Of a stretch of DNA of 64,000 nucleotides, positions 52,201 through 64,000 are shown one piece after another. Source of the DNA: Rostratula benghalensis. Lineage: Eukaryota; Chordata; Aves; Charadriiformes; Rostratulidae. The position numbers and the translations under genes are program-made. Each line of letters opens with the position of its first letter. Within the stretch, counting starts at the first letter, position 1. The notes beneath the pieces were generated by a model. It worked only from the letters and a program-made list of their open reading frames with translations, was not told where the DNA came from and searched no databases. The stretch spans positions 1,154,034 through 1,218,033 of the forward strand of contig VXAI01000166.1 of the NCBI GenBank assembly GCA_013399305.1, in the 5' to 3' direction.

Positions 52201-55200
52201 TATATCTTAAATCTAAAGTGGTTGCAATTTTTGTTGGCCATGTAATCAAACTCAAGCTCTAACTCCCACAGGGCAGTGCGCACTGCTGCTGAGCAGAGAA
52301 TGAAGGGAAGAATGGCAAACCTTAGTTCTTCATCTTGTGTTTTCCATCAGCTTGACTTTGTTGATTGATTGATTTTTTTTTAATCTAAGAATTGACTTAT
52401 CTAGTGATAAATGACATAAAGCTTATTTACACAAAGATAGGGCATAAAGACATGAGTACAAACCATGTGTATGATACAGCATTTATATATGATGTGGATA
52501 AAAACAACATGTAGGTAATTTTATTAAGGTAATTCTGAGAAGGAAACTTCTAGCTTTTAATGCGTATGTTATACTATTATTTTAATGTGCATATATAATA
52601 TTTTAATATGTTTATCATATTATAATTTTATTATAGTGTGATGAATTAGGGTCAGATGATGATTATTAAAGTAGCTGTCACTGCAGGTAGGCCTAGCATA
52701 ACAATGAAAAAAAGTTTCTTTCATAGCGGTTTTATTTTACCAGCTAATGTTGCTTATGAGTATCATAGAATTTGCAATTAATTATGCTTAATGAAGAATG
52801 GATTCAGACTGCTTAGCTGATTCCTTGATAATTTGCCAAGAAAATTACTGAAGATCTTTTTTGCATTTCCCAGTATCAGCTTTTGAGAATGGATGGTTTG
52901 TTTGTCTTTCATTTACATAGAGATTGTAGTACTCTGACAATATTTTGAGATCTATACAATTGTCTATGTAAATTTTAGGAAGAGAACTAAACTTTGATAC
53001 AGTTGATTCACATTTTTGCTTTGATTTGAAGGTAAAGACAAGTGGCAAGCTTGAAAAGTTAACATTGAACTGGTGTTTGTGTGTTATTTTTAGAAAAGCT
53101 CTATGAATAAAGCAAATTTATAGAGCACATTGCTGCTTTTAAAAGATTTGTGGTATGTGTCTCCATCAAATCCTAAAACTTTCAAATCCTATTTTATGAC
53201 AGTAATAAATAAATCAGGTGATGAGTAACAGAATATTACTTCCCAGTTGCACAGAAGTGGCAGCCTATTGAAAGGCTCTCAAATGGTGGCCAGAAATTCA
53301 TTCCTTTCCCTTGTCCTGCAGAGATTTTCTATATAGTCTGTGTATGTTACTTTAAGGAAGCTGGAGGGAGACACTATATTATTTCTTTTTACTTCAGCTG
53401 CTGTGAAACATTTGGAAAATGCAACACAATTCTTTACTTGCTACTAACTCTAAAACAGCTCTGTGTGTGTGTGTTATTTGACTTAATTAAAATGAATCAG
53501 CAAGCTTTGCATTCTGAGTAAAATAATGACTGGTTCCTTTTGTGGCTGGTCACTTCAAACCGACGTCAAATAAAAGTTTCGTATTTGATATTTTCTATAT
53601 TTTGGTAGTTAGCCTAGTTTTTCTTGCCCTGGGAGTTATTATTTCTTCAACTACTGCAGTTGCCTTGCCACCAGGGAGTGGGGAATGCCTGTTTTCATCT
53701 TCTCTGTAGTATATTATTTAGATACTTGTTGCAGACCTTACTTCAGTGGATTCTTGGTGTGCAAACCATTAAAGGCATTTAATGGCTACTGTCTATTATC
53801 TGTGCATATAGCAAATCATGCTGTGCTGTGGTTCCAATTTCTAATTTGGTTATACAGCTTGAAGTCTATTAGGGATAGAAATGGTACCATCTAGTAACTA
53901 ATACATTCATTTCAAACTGTGTAATTAATTGTACTTTAATTCTGTTTGATTATTGGACAACACTCCATATCTGGAAGCCATTAAACTCTTTATACAGCAA
54001 GGTATACAAGTTTCTTTCTGAATCTATTCTGAGGACAGATCTATTAAGTTTTTCTGCCTACTCACATTCTGGCTTTGCAAATTTATATCTTTTAAGCCAG
54101 AAACAAACCTACACCTTGTATATAAACTCTTGCAGATATAAATGATATATTTTCAATGGACCCCAAAGTGCATACACACATTTTTGGTCATCTCTTTTTT
54201 TCTTTTTTTTTTTTTTTGTTCAGGGTGAAACAAAACATACTGCCTTTACCAGGTTTGCATTCCACTTTGGTGCTTTCTTTCTCACAACAAATCTCATCCT
54301 ACTCAAGTTTAGTTCTATGTACACCTGTTACTACTAGGCCTTTTGCAGTCCAACAATTGCAGCCAAGAATACAGACCAAGATGAAACCCCATCTACTGTA
54401 TTTAACATAAGTGTATATTAAAAACTCTGTGTCAGAGGATTCATTTGAGGAAGCAGTGAAGACAGACTATGGAAGCATGATGATATTAAAAATCAAAACA
54501 AACAACAACAAAAGCCCACCCCTAAACCCCAAATATTTGAGTAAGATAGGAATAGTTTCTCTGGAACTTGAGAAAGAATAAAATAAGTCAGGATTTTTAT
54601 TCTGGTTTGGTTTCTTATTTCCTACTTCATATTTGCAGGGAAAAGGGCTGGGAGTTACAGGCAAAGAGAATAGAGGAAAATGGAAGTATATATTTCCTCC
54701 CAGGACAGAGAGAAACCCAGTCAACCAACCACCAACAGCCTCTGCAGTTTGCCACCTGCCTCATCATCATTAACAGAAAGTACTGGCTTCAAAGTGGGAC
54801 TTAGCGGTAAAGTGGGATCTAAAATAGAAGCCTAGGAAGTTGTTTTCTTCAGGGAAGGAAGGTGTTCCTACTGCTAAGTGAGGAAGGAAGTACACAGGTT
54901 CTTGAGGGAAGCAGATAAGTGCTTAACAGAAGCTGGTATAGCTGGGAAGACAGAGGTGACCTGCCCTGGGAATAACAGACAAGAGCTGATTCTCTGAGTG
55001 AAGGGTTGGTGACAAAGCTGATGATTCCTGTGGTTTTGCAAAAGATCTTACAGACTGGAGTGTGAAATATTGCTCTACCTTTCCTGCTCTGGCTGAATCT
55101 ACAAACTTAACTAAATAATGCGTGTAACTAGTAACTGTGTCCTCTTCACATCTAAAAATAATTTTTGGAAGGTAGTGTACATACAGGAATGAAATTTATC

Positions 55201-57023
55201 TTGATGCTTGGAAATATAACTATTGTTCAGAGATGTAACCTTTTTAGTAGTGCAACTAATAACCTCACATATGGTTAACCTCACACACTAATAACCTACA
55301 GCCATGGATAGATATAGAAGAGACTCAGTTCTCTTCCCTTCTCTTGGTTCTGGTTGCCACTGTAGTTCTCATTTTTTGCTATACTCTTACTCCAGCAGTT
55401 GAGAGGTTCAATATGACTACCATCACTTCATCTTTTTCTGCCCTATCACCTGAGTTTCACTGGATGCTGAAATAGCATAGCTATGTGCAAGTATTCTCTT
55501 GTTTATTTTCCTTCACTAGTATTACCATATCTATTATGTTAGCATATAGACCTATCTATTCATAGAATGGGAGTACTGGTAGTAAAGGCTTTTGGATTCC
55601 TCAAAACAGATGTTTTCATTCCATGAAAGCAGTCTTTAGAAACAGTAAAATGGTCAAAGACGGAAAGAGAGAAACATGTAATGTGCTTTACTTAAGAACA
55701 AATATGGGTGTGATTTTCATTTGTCATGCTGGGTCCTCTTTTTTGTGCTGCATTAAATGACTCTAGGCAATCTCTACCACAAATTCTTAATTAAGGACTT
55801 CTCTGTGCCTAGAGGTAAGACTTTGGAACACCATGATGTATATGGCAGAGAGGAATACTTGAGATGAAGGCCTTATTTAAGCTGATATTTTTTTCTGATC
55901 TGATGTTTAGCATTTTTTCCCACATGCCAAATGAAAAGTTAAAGATCAATTGCAGCAGCAAAACTTTAGAATGGAGCATGCTCAATGTAGAAAGAACATT
56001 GGAATTTCTTAGAAGTATTTTGTGCGTCCGAGTGAGTAAGTGCAGAAGGTAAATGAGGAAAGCAGGAGACAGCTCCCAGATCTCAGTCCCTCAAAGAGAT
56101 CAACTTCAAAGCATAGTGACTTCTCCAAACAGATGAAAATTTTCACTCTATATTTACAATGGGCACATATTATTTTCCTTTCTTCATTATCTGATTCCTG
56201 GAAATCGGAGTTGCTTTTTCTTTCTGTTTGTTTGTGTGTTGTCTGAAGAAGCATGTACTGAAGAACTTGGAGTCCAGCTGATATTAAGTTGTATTTGGAA
56301 GACTGACTATAGTGAAAAAACTTAGTAGCAGCTAACGTAAACAGCTGAATCTACTTTAAGTCAATCTTTATAGCATTGGCAACCATAGCCGTAAAAATAA
56401 CTCTGTTTCATGTCTGAATCTCTAATGCTGAAATTAAAAAAGCTACAGAAATTATATCTCTCAGTTCCAAAGTTTGGTTTCTAGTTAGGATTTTTATTTT
56501 TCTTCACATAAAAATTTGCTGGATATTATGTTACCATCATGGCCCTTAATTGTCTAGGATGCTCTAAAGGGACAGTGCTAAACAAAAAACCATTTAAATG
56601 TGATTTTTATCCATCTGACACTGTTTTTTCACTCTGTAAACAGCTCCATGCAGTCACAGCATCAGTTCCAGAGGTTAAACACTCTGACAATGGCTATAAG
56701 AGAACAATGGTTAGATTAATTTCTTACCAAACTGAGTTGATTTAGCGTAAGGAATGGAAAACATCTGATATATTTTACAGATCAAAGCTAATTCTCCATT
56801 GACACACATGCGCTTGAGTAGGCGCATCTGTGTGACAGCTAAATTACAGGAGTGCCTTACACACATATTATCTTGTCACAACATAAGAACATCCTACTGC
56901 GCTAAAATACCTCTTCTAGAAGAAACATGTAATTTCCCCATATTGTTGGGGTGGATGCTAAACAGCTTCTGTCTTTTTACATATCTTTTATTTTTTTTTT
57001 TTTTAGGCACAAGACAAGCAAAG

Positions 57024-57042
57024 TTTTTTTTTTTTTTTTTTT
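57024..57042. repeat. Poly(T) run, paired with another 20 bp upstream
   Basis: Nineteen T residues run directly into six A residues. A second T run (14 bases, 56991-57004) lies on the other side of a 19-base non-repetitive spacer. Confidence 0.9.
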
Positions 57043-57734
57043 AAAAAATAAAATAGATTAATTTTATTTTACCTGTCTCTTTATCTTCTTTGCCTGCTGT
57101 CTAATGAAATGTGTTGGTACCTGTGTCTATGGTTGGATGGAAAAAGCTGAAGAAAAACAGTGGCTTCATTTTAGAGCATGGTTGCTTACTTAAAGGGAAT
57201 TATGATAAGGATTTTTTCCATTTTATGTATTAGGAAAAGTGAATACCTTTTGGTCTGTGCCACTGGAATGAAAATTTTTATTTGAGAAAACCTTAATATT
57301 TGGCAACAGCTTTGTGGCACAACTTTCATACTCCCTAACAGCTGATGCTGTCCAGTTTGAAACAGTATTAGGTCAACCCAGGTTTTGAAAACTTAATTTC
57401 TATTAAACTAATGTGCTATAAATTGACATCAACTTCTCCCAGCTTCTTGTAAGTCAGTTCAATATATGGAGCCCAGACTTCTGACAGGGCACTGTTAACA
57501 ACTCAACTAGGACTGGGATCCTTGTGTCAGGGTTGGTTTGGTTTCCAGTCCATCACAAAGGAAAAGGACAATTCCAAAAATATAATAATTCAGTTCAACA
57601 TTTAGCTCTTGAAACAGTTTCCCTGTTTTGTCATGCTTATTCCAGGCTTCTGGTCCTGAAGACAAAAAAATTGGTTAAAAGAATGTTTCTCTTCAACAGC
57701 TGCATGCTACTACATGTAAATATGCTCTTTGTAG

Positions 57735-58262
57735 CATCAAAGAATGATTAGAAATGGAAAGGATCCCCAAAATCATCTAGTTCCAATGCTGTCACCATGG
57801 GCAGAGAATCTTCCACTAGACCATGTTGCTCAAAGCCCCGTCCAGCCTGGCTTGAACACCTCCAGGGATGGGGCATCCACAGCTTCTCCAGGCAGCCTGT
57901 TCCAGTGTCTCACCACCTTCACTGTAAAGAATTTCTCCCTGATATCTAATCCAAGTCTACACTCTTTCATTTAAAAACCCTCATCCTATCACTCCACTCC
58001 TGATAAAGAGTCCCCTTCTATCTTTCTTGTAGGCTCCCTTTAGGTACTGGAAAGGGCTATAAGGTGTCCCTGAAGCCTTCTTTTCTCCCACCTCTCTGAG
58101 AGTGGAGAGAGTGCTCCAGCCCTCTGATAATCTTGATGGCCCAACTCCAACAGATCCATGTCTTTCTATGCCAGGGGCCCTAGAGCTGAACACAGTATTC
58201 CAGGTGGGGTTTCACCGGAGTGGAGTAGAGGGGCAGAATCACCTCCATTGACCTGCTGTCCA
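57735..58262 (-). repeat. CR1 LINE 3' fragment, antisense, 5'-truncated
   Basis: The left end is the reverse complement of a CR1 3' end ('ggaaaggatccccaaaatca', 'tctagttcca'). It is followed by the reverse complement of the ORF2 C-terminus. On the minus strand one can read, across frames, YLKGAYKKDRRGLF, FTVKVVRHWNRLPGEA-like and LEVFKPGWTG-like segments of the CR1 tail. Sequence stops resembling CR1 at about 58262. Frameshifts and stops make it inactive. Confidence 0.92.
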
Positions 58263-61200
58263 TTTATCTTCACTGATAACACAATTTTAAAAACAAACTA
58301 AATATTTTTCTCATTTTAAATGCATATAATAATTTCAAACGACGTCCTTTTGTTCCTCCTTTTCCTTTTGATTTGAACAATTTGTTTTGCCTTATCAGCT
58401 TACTTCTGCTTGTTTTCTGTCATTCTGGGGAGTACCCTGTCCCAAACACAGTGGTTGCAGGGCAGATGACATGAGGTGAAGGAGAGTGACTGCCCTGCCT
58501 GTGTAAGCCTCCAAGCCACCTAGGCCTGTTTAGGCAGGGGAATGCAAAAAGACCGCCCGATCCCCCTGAACAAAATCTGGCAGCCTGGGAGCTGCAAGAT
58601 GATAGAAGACCACAGAGGGGACAATGCTGCCACCGGGCCCATGGCTTGGTCAGGGCTTGGTGCCAAGGCGCCATCTTTGTGGGCCCTCCCTAGCCAGCAC
58701 TGCAACTAAGTTCAGTGCCACTGCTGCTGAGGAGGATTTCTCCTGAGGAATGCATTACAGCACTTTGGTGATAACATTGTAAGCATAATTCAAAGTACTA
58801 ATTTTAAATTATTTTATTATATTTTTTCCTTTTCTTTTTTCTTAATTTTTCTTTAGTGATTTCCTTCTGCGTGGAGTAGCACTTGTGCACTGTAACAGAC
58901 ATGTTAAGGGTAAATGAATTTCTCTAGATATTTAACAGTTTAGTCCCCTCATTTCTACTTATTGACTATTAATTTCAGCACTTTATCATTTGTATTGTCA
59001 GTGGTACTGATTTAGAAGCTTTCTTCCAGGTTTATTTTAGTTTGTAGCATTACTACTCTTTCTGGAAGACCTCTCTGTGCTCCAAATGTCATCAGTGCTG
59101 TCCAGGGTTTGCTCTGGCTTTTAGCGTTTACAAACCCAGGCAGGCCCTGGATAAATTAGGGTGACCAAAGGAGAAGTGTGGGCTTCAGAAGTAGCTTGAA
59201 TGCCCTGATTTTCCCCATATTCAGCGTGACCCATGAGAGACGGGTGGGCATTGTATGCCATCCAGTACACTATGCACAGAGGGACTGCAATGCTCACTGA
59301 AGGCACCTTCACCTGAAACACTTGTGTGACTTTCATGTGTGTAATGTGGTTTTACAGTCACCTTGATTTTTCATACTGACTAAAATAGCATCACACAAAA
59401 GCACACAAGATGACAAGTTCCTTTACACTCTTTGTATAAACTGGGCAATGTTTTCTGTTTTCATGTGTCGTGCTTTGACTTATTATTATGTGAATAATCT
59501 TTTATTTCTCGGTTTACCTAAGCCACTATTTTACAGAATTTCACAGCAATTTTCAGTTAATAGGCCTACACAGATCTACACCATCCACTCTGTCTAAACA
59601 CCACTAACAGTTTCTGTACCTATTCACCTGCCATTAAGCTCACACATCCTGAATCTTTCACATGAGTGCTGGTTGCCATGGAAAGAATTGTGATCCCATA
59701 AACGAATATATTCTGTGAAAGAAAAACTCAAACGTAGATCTGATACTATTCCAACACTGTGGAGAAACTCATGTGAAGGAATGGAAGAAATGTAAAAATT
59801 AATGTGTATTTCCTATTTAATATTCACATACATTCAAGATGTTTGTATTGTAATATTACATCATGTCTTGTGCATACTCCAAAATGTTGATAATTCAGTC
59901 TAAAACAATAAAACATAACACTGCACATTTGTTAAAAATTTTGAATTACTCATTTGTTATTTTTTTAAAAAAAAGTACATTCTCAACAAATGAAGTCTTT
60001 TTTTAAAAAAATTCGATTGTAATTTTGTGTATATGCAATATAAAAAAAATACACATTTTTTTCCAATAGTGTGTTTTGGTATGAATTAATCATTGGCATT
60101 CCATTGTGCTATAAAGGAATGTATTTTAATTTTCATAAGTCTGGACACACTAATACTATTAAAGGAAGCTGTTTTGTAATAGAGTAAGTCATAAATATGT
60201 TAAGTTATGAATGTAAAAAATGTGACACTATATTGAATTTTTAATGTCCTGATGTTTTCACCATTTTCTTGAGAAACGTAATTAACTGGTTACTACACAT
60301 CAAATTTGTCATAGAATGAGGAAAAGTAATTTGCTCTATCTATCTCATTAGTGTCACAGGATAATTGATTCAAGCAAAGGCTGATTTTGCCAAATATTTT
60401 CCTCAGGACCTCTGTAAAAAAATATTTTTTTTCTTAAGTAAACTATCATTGTTCAGATGAATATATTTAATGATACTGTGCGCCAAATCCTTATTTCTGC
60501 CCTGTGTAAATATGTGTTTATAGTTTGGGACATGGCATATGCTTAGTGGTTAGGTGCCTGGAACCCTGCCGTGAAATGACAATTCAGACAGCCACTATGA
60601 AGTGTCAGGCTTGACTTCAAAAGAAAGCTGTCTTTACTCTTTGCATACCAAGTCAGTGGGCACTCAGCAACCTGAGTAAATACAAGGCTATTGCTTTTTT
60701 TTTTTTTTTTTTTCCTCTGTCTTTTTTTCTTGTTTCTTTGTTTTCCTTTGCAATATATTATTTTCTGTGGGACAGCTCTTTCACAATCAGCGCATCCCTG
60801 TGTCTTTCACAGGAAATGGGTGGACAAAATGGAGAATTGTGGGGCCTTATCCTTGGCATCTTATGGAAGTCCTGCCTTTCTGTCTGGAAATTTATAGACC
60901 TGGAAGAAAGAATGTGTTTATGGTAGAGTACTGCAAGTGGCTTTTTTCTAGTACTGGTATAAAACCTTAAATTAATACAAAATAAACCCATGGTGCTATT
61001 ATCTTGGCTGTAATTTGACTATTGGATCAAGATTAAAGAATGTTCACACGTTGCTGAGCTGTTAAGTTTGGTATTGCTATTTAAGTACTTCGTTAGTTAA
61101 CTCCCACGTAAGCTTATAGTCAAAGGTCTCAACAAAACATTTGATGGTAGAGTTGGAAATCATCAATGTTCTTATTTGTTTGTGTCTTTTTAAAAAGAAT

Positions 61201-64000
61201 ACCAGAGTACAAATATTTTGACGGGGAAGTCTTTAATTTTAAGTGTTTTGAGTTTGACTCTTTTGGATATAAAGCAATCCTAATGTGCCGGTGCCATTCC
61301 TGTACTTTATCTATTGTTAAAAATATATTCTGTCATAGTTAATTTTGACTGGGAGCTTTGAGAGGTAAGAACCATGCATCAATAATTAAAGGCGCCATCA
61401 CAGCTCAAGCTTGTTAGTTATCTTTATATCCATCTTGGCATCCCATGATTCAAGAAAAGCAATGACAACAGTAAGGAGATTATTTTTGGAAATGTCCCAA
61501 GTAGAATGCACCAATGTTAAAATATAGATTGACTTTCTTTACTACTGCAAAGTCTGCTTTTGTCATTTCAGTATTTCCATTATCCTGTGTCATAAGCGCC
61601 CCTTGCAAGAATTCTGTACTAGGGAAGCACTGAGCCTTGGGTCTGGGGAGTTTGGGGCTAAAGCTATTCTTCACGTGATCAGAATCAGGGCTGCCTACAA
61701 CAGAGCAGTGTGTGCTGTGCAAAAAATCTCCTGAGTTTGTAGCTAAGTTTGTCAGTGACACATTGGGTCAGCTTATAAAGGAGATGGTATTCCATCTCCT
61801 TATCTTGGTTTTCCATCTGTGACATGAGAATAATAATTCTGACCTACTGAAGAAAAGCTCATTAAAGCCATATATGCATTAGTGATTGAGGTTTGAACCT
61901 CACTTTGGTGCTGTGTAATGCAATATGCCTAGTGAACGTTGTTGACATACTTTCTTTAAGACTGTTAGTTCAGTATGAATACGGGGAGAAGGCGGCTTTG
62001 AATGGAAGGTGGTTCCTTCTTTGAAGTGAATGTGCATCACTACATACTGAGACAGGGACGTATTGTTCTATTTTACACATGAGTTACTAAAGCTTTACAT
62101 CTAGGGTTACAGAGGAGAGAAACTGATCCAGGGACCTAACTAAACCTTTAATGGCTTATCAAGAAAATAATCTATATCTGGCTTCTATTTGTACTCATTT
62201 GGGTGCATCCTGATTGTCAGTGATAAGAACTATTTGAATTAAGAGGAAAAAGTAAAATGAAACTCTTGGAAAATACCCCACTGGACAGTACATTTTATAG
62301 TTTTTCAGGACAGGTATACTTCATTGGCTAAGCAACATCTTTCCTGATAGATATCTGAAAAACTAAATCTTAAAATTACGAGGGAACTAGCTCCATCTCT
62401 GGATATAAATTCTACTTCCATGTGTTGCACAAAAATGTTATAGTAACTGGTAGGCTGGAGGAAATGCTTAGCCTGCTGGGTTTGTGCTAGAACTATTTGT
62501 GAAGCAAGAGTAATCAGACAGGTGATTCTGATATGGGCTCTAACATAACAAATTATTTAAGTGTAGACACCTTTTGAAATTACAAACAGGCCTGCTGAAA
62601 TGCACTGTGATTGCAACAGTCAGTCAGTGCACCCTTTATACAGAGCAAAAGTACAGCAGGCAGGTAGTTATAATCCAAACCTGTGCAGCACTGAGTTTCA
62701 GCCGGCTTGAAATTACTGGTGTTTCCCACAAACTGAGAGTTTGAAATCTAGAAACCTCATAGTGCTTCACATTTAGTCATATAGAATAACTTTTGCAAAG
62801 GCTTTTGTTGAAGCCAGTCTGGGACCCAACATGACTTCTCTTAACCCACCTTCCATTTTTCTTCTTTAAGTAGCTGTTACACTAAGCTTTCATAGAATTA
62901 AATTATATTTGCACTTTTTTTTCTGATAAATGTTTGTGCTAGAGTGTCATAGTTAAAATAATTACCTAAGCATTGGTTTATCCATTTTGGTGGCACTACA
63001 CAGTTCAGTCCATTTAAATGTGTTTGTATATTTCTTCTGTGGCAATTCATAGTAAAAAGTCAGTTTTATCATATGTTAAGTATAAGGTAGATAATTGTTC
63101 CTTTCTCTATGAGCTTTCTGACCAGTATGTATGTAAATATATTTACAGAAAATGAAGCAAAACATTTTTTATATAATAAATTAGCACACAATGGGTTTGG
63201 TTAAGTAAGCGTTTCTCCAGTAGGAGATATTTTTCAGTACAAAAGTAGTGAATATTAATTTAAAAAGTTTGGTTTCTTCCCAAATGTTCCCTATGCCTTT
63301 AAGTACATACAAAATATAAGCCTTTGCAACACAGCAAAGCAAACTTTGTGAAGTTGATGAGAAATACATTGAGGACTCTAGGGACCTGATACTCTAAATA
63401 ATTTTGCACATTAATAACTTTATGTTTGAAAAGATTGCATATGTTTTTAAATGAGTATATTAGGGTAAGGTTAAAGACATAGATGTGATACAAAGGTGAG
63501 AAGACCGTGATCTGTCATGGTAAGAACATGACTTCTTTCAGGTATGGTCTCCAGCTGGTGAACCTGCTTATGGAACATAGAAGTGAAGTCCCAATTAGAA
63601 CAACCAAAGCCTTGGAAACTTTCTAGAACATGTCCAGTGAAGTCAGATAATTAGCTCTCCACAAGGAATTTTAGTAAACTTTGTGCCAAGTCTATCAGCA
63701 ATATATCTGAAAGTGATAAAGATGAGCAGTCACTTGCAGGCAGGTTTCTACTCGATGTAGGATGTGTGTTATATAATTTCAGATTCATTTTTGCAAATGA
63801 TCCTTTTGTGAAGCAGCCCTGTCTGAGCGAATGTCATTGAACCAAATTCATGCAACAAAGCCTTTTCAAAAACAACTTTATTCTTTGCTAAGTTCACATT
63901 TTATCCTTAGTCCATGAAGGGCCTCTGTACATCTGGAAGCCATACTGTCCCTATATTCTCCTCCCTGGTTGTGTCAGTAGAAAGGACTACAGCATCCATA
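58263..64000. other. Non-coding stretch to window end
   Basis: No gene recognised. A distinct GC-rich block lies at about 58420-58740 with several CpG sites. Otherwise the sequence is AT-rich, with a 19-base poly(T) at 60695-60713. Overlapping short open frames at 60691-60991 exist on both strands but share no recognisable domain and look like chance. Confidence 0.7.

Larger units (their letters stand above)
44201..57734. other. Non-coding stretch, no gene recognised
   Basis: Thirteen and a half kilobases of AT-rich sequence with only short chance open frames. It contains small tandem duplications at 44251-44273 and 49203-49222 and poly(T) runs at 54203-54217, 56991-57004 and 57024-57042. 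No splice-phase-consistent exons or recognisable protein domains were found on either strand. Confidence 0.7.

Noticed and set aside
60691..60991. Four overlapping short open frames on both strands
   Set aside because: They share no domain, begin in a poly(T) run and have no splice or promoter context.
1..64000. CRISPR arrays, tRNA or rRNA genes, prokaryotic-type operons
   Set aside because: No regularly spaced repeats, cloverleaf-like sequences with conserved tRNA boxes, or rRNA segments were seen. The context is vertebrate nuclear DNA.

Overview
The window looks like about 64 kb of avian nuclear DNA. It is AT-rich and intron-dominated. It carries several CR1 LINE copies with the octamer-type 3' ends (ATTCTATG-like) found in birds and other sauropsids, plus one LTR-like fragment whose TGTTGTGGTTTAACC start is familiar from avian endogenous retroviruses. 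There are no bacterial-style operons, tRNAs, rRNAs or CRISPR arrays. I cannot name the species.

One protein-coding gene is clearly supported: the 3' two thirds of METTL15 on the + strand. METTL15 is the mitochondrial 12S rRNA N4-cytidine methyltransferase of the RsmH/MraW family. Three coding exons are visible, at 9260-9451, 11543-11721 and 20171-20616. Their splice phases fit exactly (R codon split 2+1, G codon split 1+2), and together they give 271 residues ending in a stop codon. The first roughly 135 residues (mitochondrial leader and the GGH-type SAM-binding segment) must be encoded by exons left of the window, because I could not find them here. A likely polyadenylation signal lies about 90 bp after the stop.

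Layout: 1-313 is a CR1 3' end. 314-9259 is intron-like sequence upstream of the first visible exon. 9452-11542 and 11722-20170 are introns, the second holding an internally deleted CR1 (16330-17161) and a short CR1 tail (19371-19488). From about 20730 to 64000 I see no credible coding exon. That 43-kb stretch holds two further CR1 copies (28794-29840 and 57735-58262, both minus strand), one LTR-like fragment (43937-44200), short tandem duplications, hairpins and poly(T) runs. In amniotes the sequence downstream of METTL15 is a large gene desert toward KCNA4/FSHB/PAX6, so an exon-free stretch is expected (inference from known synteny).

I did not find a new biological system. The better observations are the identical 9-mer bracketing the 179-bp METTL15 exon, two CR1 copies that have each lost the reverse transcriptase core by internal deletion, a near-exact 40-bp tandem duplication, and a few compositional islands and homeodomain-site clusters that could be regulatory.
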